A stretch of DNA of 64,000 nt, taken from positions 15,268,164-15,332,163 of the forward strand of contig NC_060906.1 in assembly GCF_014805685.1 (NCBI RefSeq), in the 5' to 3' direction. This stretch comes from Silurus meridionalis. Its lineage: Eukaryota; Chordata; Actinopteri; Siluriformes; Siluridae. Below are positions 58,857 to 64,000 of this stretch, piece by piece. How positions within the stretch are numbered: the stretch's first letter is position 1; every line of letters begins with the position of its first letter. Under the pieces are notes generated by a model, which saw only the letters and a list, made by a program, of their open reading frames with translations, searched no databases and was not told where the DNA came from. A program made the position numbers and the translations under genes.

Positions 58857-59315
58857 TGGGTGTCCACTGGGAGGCGTGCTTTTCTCTCAGCGCTTTCATC
58901 AGTTGTTCTAGCTTCCTGAAACTCTCATTCAGTCTCCTCATCTCTCTGTGGAATGAAGTCACTCCATCAGTCAGGTGAGACTGTAATGGGCAAATCTTCT
59001 ATTCATCATATACTGAGTTAGATAGCTGATTATGAAATGAATGATAATTTAATTATAATTATCTTGGTTTTGTGGATTGAACTTAACATTTAATCACACT
59101 TAACAGACAGTTTGTGAGGCTTGGATTTGTAGATCTCTGTGAATGTGAGAAAGAGTCATGCTGAGTTAGTTAAGAAAATGTACTTTGAAAATGAGGTTTT
59201 GTGAGAGCTGTTACTGTATATGCATTAATGCCCGGTAAGACTAAGTAAATTTTTGGGATCTCTGGCCCCAGGAGCAAAATGTGAATACAGCCAACAGCAC
59301 ATTGTTGTCTCTTAG

Positions 59316-59423
59316 CCTGTCAGTCTCATAGCCATGACTAAAGGGAGGAAGACACCAGCCAGCTCAGGTGACAAGGCAATGATGAAAAATCCCAAGCCTG
59401 TTTTCATCAAGGTCTCTGCTCAG
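59316..59423 (+). CDS. candidate first coding exon of an unidentified gene
   Basis: Between a CTCTTAG acceptor and a CTCAG/GTAAGA donor. An ATG at 59334 opens 30 codons, beginning MTKGRKTPASSGDKAMMKNP and ending FIKVSAQ, in phase 0. A noncoding exon at about 58880-58974 could precede it. I do not recognise the protein. In human the next gene is MFSD2B, whose N-terminus does not look like this. The combination of TATA box, donor, acceptor, ATG and donor within 600 bp is more than expected by chance, but no domain supports it. Confidence 0.45.
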
Positions 59424-60285
59424 GTAAGATATTGCTCTTGCTAAAATGCTTTACAGATAAGCTGTTACTTTTTTGTTACTTTAATTACTGATATATTTTA
59501 ATGAATGGAAAGCAGTGCTTATTGGTGCATTTTCAGCAAAGGATGTCCCCAAGCTGTCTAGAGATCTTTTGTTGGTACATAGGAAAATAGAAAAGAAATT
59601 ATTAAGTATGTACTATTTCACCTAAAACAACACCTCTAAATACAATACAAGGTACCATTTAAGGCAGCAATCACAGCCATGTGCAAAGTGCATGTTTGAC
59701 ATGTTAATCGCCACAATGATTCCAGTCAGGTACTGATTTACTGCATGAAAGTTAAAAACATCACACAGAATGAATGCGCATTATGTATTCTTTCTGGTAT
59801 AAAATGAGTTATCTCGTTCACATACTGTAATACAGAGTCACATTGTCCCTGTTATATTCTCTCTAATTGTGGTACAAGTTCTTTGAGATTGCAAGACCCA
59901 TAATATCTATCAAATTCTAATCGTATTCAGAAATCTATTGACCAAATCAGAAATCTGTAAACTTTATCAGATTATAAACTATTCTCTTAGCCAGGACGAA
60001 AATGTTTCTATCTTGGAAACTGCTCAAAAGGCAAGTAAATGCAGTGATATCCAAAAATACAACATAGTAATTTACATCCAAACAAACCGGTTATGTTATT
60101 TTAGAAGTAATAGCAATGCACAACTAAATTGCGCCAGCAGGATCTCCCAGCGACAGATGTGGAGTTAAACCGCTAAACCGTATGATGCTGCATGAGCTGC
60201 CAAGTGAAATAGCAGTCAACATTTCTATGCTACTGTCCCTTTGGGTGACCAACTTACTGGGTAGGCAGAGCAAAACGCTGTGCAC

Positions 60286-60328
<43 letters not shown>

Positions 60329-61515
60329 AGAAAGGGAGAAAAAGATTAATATATGGGGGAAAGACACTAATGCAAATGTTCTCACATCCGTTTGTCTCTT
60401 GAGACACATAGACCCCACGTGGTAAAATATAGACCATGAAATCCTGCAGCCATGATAGAGGATGCAAGTGAGAAATTTAATTATGTTGAGAGTGTAAATC
60501 TCTGGGAATGGTGTAAAAGGCCATGTGTGAACAGGGGAACAGGGTTGTAAATGGTGCATTACTAAATTGCATTATTGAAGTCTGCAAAAATTTAATTAGA
60601 CTTTCATGGTCTTCGGGTGTTTTGAAGTATCAAGATTTAATATTTGATTAAAACGTGCATAAATTATTTTTAAATGCTTAAATAAATATAACAGTGTTTT
60701 TGCATTTTAATGTTTAATCTGTCATAACAGTGCTTCTGAATGAATCTGTGTAGTTTTGCTTTATTTATGAGCACTATAGTCGTCTATTAGCTTTAAATAT
60801 CCATACACACCTATCAAAAATAAAAACAAAAACAATTTTGTGCACAGATTTAGTGTGCCATGAGATGTGTGTAGAGATAATTCATGGTAAATTTATTCTG
60901 CTTTTGCACTGATGAAAAACCCCAGTAGTTATAAATCCTTCACTCTTGTATTATGTCATCCCAGTTCATGTGTCAGAACACAAATCTGCTTAGAACTCAA
61001 TAGGACAATGCAGAGCAAAGGGTAAAAAAATGGATTTTGTGAAATTGAATTGCTTTCGTAGAGCTGGTTTTCAGTTTCCAGATTAAATCCACAATGAAGC
61101 ACATACAGTGTTACGCTGCTTGATTATAATAGGAGGTCTGAATTGTTATGACAGCAGCCCTATGAATACAACAGATGTTGTTTCCATGAAGCCATGAAAC
61201 CTGTGGTGCAACCAGTTACGTGACTAGCAGCTACTAATATTGAGCAACTTGCAAGCCAGAAAAATCAGTAGTACTATTAATAGTTCATCTTGATGATAGA
61301 GGAATTACATAAGGAACCTGCAGCAGGTGTGCTATATTATGACAAGAAAATAATCGTCCACCACCCGAAAGTACATCACAAATTATTCCTTCAATAACAT
61401 TGCAATTTGACGATGATTATTTTCTTGTTTTTGTTTATTTAAGATTTATTTAAGATTTTAAGATTGAGATGTCAGATTTTTAACCATTTATAGTTACATT
61501 TAATGTTGTGGAATA
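59424..61515. other. Non-coding stretch (intron or intergenic)
   Basis: If the exon at 59316 is real, this is the start of its intron. A (TG)n tract lies at 60291-60326. Nothing else stands out. Confidence 0.6.
60291..60326 (+). repeat. (TG)n microsatellite
   Basis: About 18 TG units. Confidence 0.95.
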
Positions 61516-62617
61516 TACACTATATTGCCAAAAGTATTCACTCACCCATCCAAATCATTGAACTCAGGTGTTACAATCACTTCCATGGTAACAGGTGTAT
61601 AAAATGAAACACCTGAGCATGCAGACCGCTTCTACAAACATTTGTGAAAGAATGGGTCTCTCTCAGGGGCTCAGTGAATTCCAGCATGGTCCCGTGACAG
61701 GATGCCACCTGTGAAATAAGTCCAGTCATGAAATTTCCTCGCTGCTAAATATTCCACAGTCAACTGTTAGTGGTATTATAACAAAGTGGATGCGATTGGG
61801 AACAACAGCAACTCAGCCACGAAGTGTTCGGCGGTGTAAAATCACAGCTGCATAGTGTTGAGACGCATAGTGCACAGAGGTCGCCAACTTTCTGCAAAGT
61901 CAAAAGCTACAGATCTCCAAACTTCACGTGGCCTTCAGATTAGCTGAAGAACAGAAAGCATCATGGAATGGGTTTTCATGGTTGAGCAGCTGCATTCAAG
62001 CCTTACATCACCAAGTACAATCAAAGCATCGGATGCAGTGGTGTAAAGCACGACGACACTGGACTCTAGAGCAGTGGAGATGTGTTCTCTGGAGTGACGA
62101 ATCTCGTGTCACTGTCTGGCAATCAGATGGACGAGTCTGGGTTTGGCGGTTGCCAAGAGAACGGTACTTGCCTGACTGCATTTTGCCAAGTGTAAAGTTT
62201 GGTTTGGGATTATGATGTGGGGTTGTTTTTCAGGAGTTGGACTCAGCCCCTTAGTTTTAGTGAAAGGAACTCTTAATGAAGACATTTTGGAGAATTTCAT
62301 GCTCCCAACTTTGTGGGAACAGTTTGGGGACGACCCGTTCCTGTTCCAGCATGACTTGCACCAGTGCACAAAGCAAGGACCATAAAGACATAGATGAATG
62401 AGTTTGGTGTGGATAAACTTGACTGGCCTGCACAGAGTCCTGACCTCAACCCTGACAGAACACCTTTGGGATGAATTAGAGCACTTCTACCCTTATGGAA
62501 AGCCTTCCCAGAAGAGTTAAAGCTGTACTAGCTGTAAAGGGTGGGCAAACATCATAGTTACTCAAGTTCATTTGCATGTGAAGGCAGACGACCGAATACT
62601 TTTGGCAATATAGTGTA
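61516..62617 (+). mobile_element. Tc1-like element with perfect 24-bp terminal inverted repeats
   Basis: Positions 61516-61539 and 62594-62617 are exact inverted copies (TACACTATATTGCCAAAAGT...), the TA ends serving as target duplication. Size 1.1 kb. It holds a broken transposase. Confidence 0.93.
61640..62520 (+). pseudogene. Tc1-like transposase pseudogene
   Basis: Pieces in more than one frame: [20 protein letters not shown] (first catalytic Asp) around 62090-62150, [14 protein letters not shown] and [11 protein letters not shown] (second Asp) at about 62290-62360, and SPDLNP-like and EHLWDELE-like remains near 62440-62480. Stops at 62213-62215 and later, plus frameshifts, mean no working enzyme. 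Confidence 0.88.
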
Positions 62618-64000
62618 TTTTAGTTACTGTTATCACTTATGTTATGTCAGGATAAAACTATATTATAAAAATTCAGAAAAGCAGTCTTTTTTCTTTCTTT
62701 TAGAGAAACTGGAAGTAAAAACCAAAAGCTGATTATTTTACAAACAATCCAGAATCAAATATATAAGAAAAGAAATGCAATATAATTTATTTTGGCTCAA
62801 GTGATGAATGTTCTGAGCAAATGCAGAAAATGTGACGATGATGCTGTGGCTTACTTTAGGGTACAGAAACATCCTAAAAAAAAACACAAAAAAAAAACTA
62901 AAATCTCCTCACACACATAACTTACTGACTGTTAAAAAGCTCTGACACTTTGTCTATAAAAGTTCAAAATACATCTCCTTATAGAAAGATACACAATATC
63001 AATAGTTATATGATTTTTTTCCTTGAGAAATAACAACCGGCATATACTAATATACTACAATAAACACATGAAGAGAATTGTGCGATTTGATTGCAGTCAG
63101 CACTGTTGTCAGAGCCATGCTAGGAAATTAATGAACATCTTCTGACCAATGGTGTTTGAGAAAAGGCTTTGGTATCTTGCAGACTTTCCCTCTGTTCCTG
63201 TACTCATGATTGTCATGTGTACAATCTATGTAGAAATCAGATATTTTGTACCAAGACACGGAATGAATTCCTGTTTATATCTGGGACTAAGATGTATTTA
63301 TGAAAGCCCCCTGCTTTAGAAGACATCACTTTTTTAATGAAACTGAATTTTTGTCTCTAGGAATTAGTTTGCTTAGCAAAGTGTTAGTCAAATATTTATT
63401 GAATGATGTATAAGAGAGTAAAATAAATCAAGTCACTTTTTTTACATTTTTATGCTCCATGTCAGACTTGCCTTACTTTTGAATAATTACATAGCAACTT
63501 CCTGGTAATTGTGCTTCTTAAAACCATGCGCTTTTTTCAAGATGGAGCGGAAAAGTGAAAAAATCATCCAGTTAATTATAGTATCTTTTGAAGGCCTATA
63601 GGCTTAGACCTCTGTGGTTGTTTTGTTGTTGCCTGTTATAGGCAAAGCCCTGGGGAGAGAAAAGGGCGCATGGCGACAGCCAAAAAAACGGCTCCGATCT
63701 TGTGCAGATGTAGCTGCATGAAACGTAGAAATACAGGGTTTAGGATGCCCTTGGTTGCTTGAATATTTTCAGCTCTCCCATACTTGTCTGACTGTCTCCA
63801 GGATCAGAAGGAGACAGTAATAAATGTTCGGTTTTACCAGTTGTGGTTAACACAAACCGATTGCACTTTAATGTGTTACAAGGGATCAAATCCAGTAGTC
63901 ACACGCGCACACATACACTTATAAAAACACCTTTTTTTCCATCTGAAAACGTTCAACGACACGATGTGAGTGAGTGGGTGCCAGTGAAAATCGTTTACAC
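62618..64000. other. Non-coding stretch at the window end
   Basis: AT-rich sequence without recognised repeats, apart from the weak exon candidate at 63802. Confidence 0.55.
63802..63830 (+). CDS. possible next exon of the unidentified gene
   Basis: A strong pyrimidine tract and CTCCAG acceptor precede GAT CAG AAG GAG ACA, reading DQKETVINV in phase with the exon ending at 59423. The suggested donor (TTCG/GTTTTA) is weak; the frame itself stays open to 63921. Very tentative. Confidence 0.2.

Overview
This window is nuclear DNA of a bony fish. It holds split genes with consensus GT-AG introns, many decayed Tc1-like DNA transposons, an RTE-like LINE family, short dispersed repeats of types common in teleosts, and many (CA)n, (AT)n and tetranucleotide tracts. 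Gene order (bromodomain ATPase gene on the minus strand, diverging from a SEP/UBX gene on the plus strand) matches the conserved vertebrate neighbourhood ATAD2B-UBXN2A (human 2p24). The repeat mix would fit a catfish-like or related teleost, but the species cannot be fixed from the sequence alone.

Layout. 1-15.7 kb: no firmly supported gene; Tc1 remnants, a short TIR element, dispersed repeats and AT-rich sequence that may include conserved noncoding elements. 15.8-48.1 kb, minus strand: atad2b, with 24 well supported coding exons and one weaker one, from the ATG near the CpG-rich promoter (about 48.1-48.26 kb) to just past the bromodomain. The ATPase exons are tightly packed (39.8-45.5 kb). 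The second ATPase-like region and the bromodomain are spread over long introns full of transposon relics. The last conserved C-terminal segment was not found. 48.3-53.2 kb: intergenic, with two oppositely oriented tetranucleotide arrays and an antisense RTE-like LINE. 53.3-57.5 kb, plus strand: ubxn2a, complete (six coding exons, 252 residues, 3' UTR with AATAAA). 57.5-64 kb: a possible TATA-box promoter with the first exons of an unidentified gene, a Tc1-like element with perfect 24-bp ends, and otherwise plain sequence.

The two identified genes have separate jobs. Atad2b is a nuclear AAA+ ATPase/bromodomain chromatin factor, and Ubxn2a is a p97/VCP adaptor. They share a divergent arrangement about 5 kb apart, not a pathway.

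The most noteworthy point is a one-base frameshift in atad2b exon 10, just before the first ATPase domain, in an otherwise intact gene; a sequence error is the likeliest cause. Other points are two upstream reading frames overlapping the ubxn2a start, a TIR element carrying repeated subterminal motifs in an atad2b intron, and an (AT)41 tract filling a third of a 227-bp intron between the Walker A and Walker B exons. I found no convincing new biological system.
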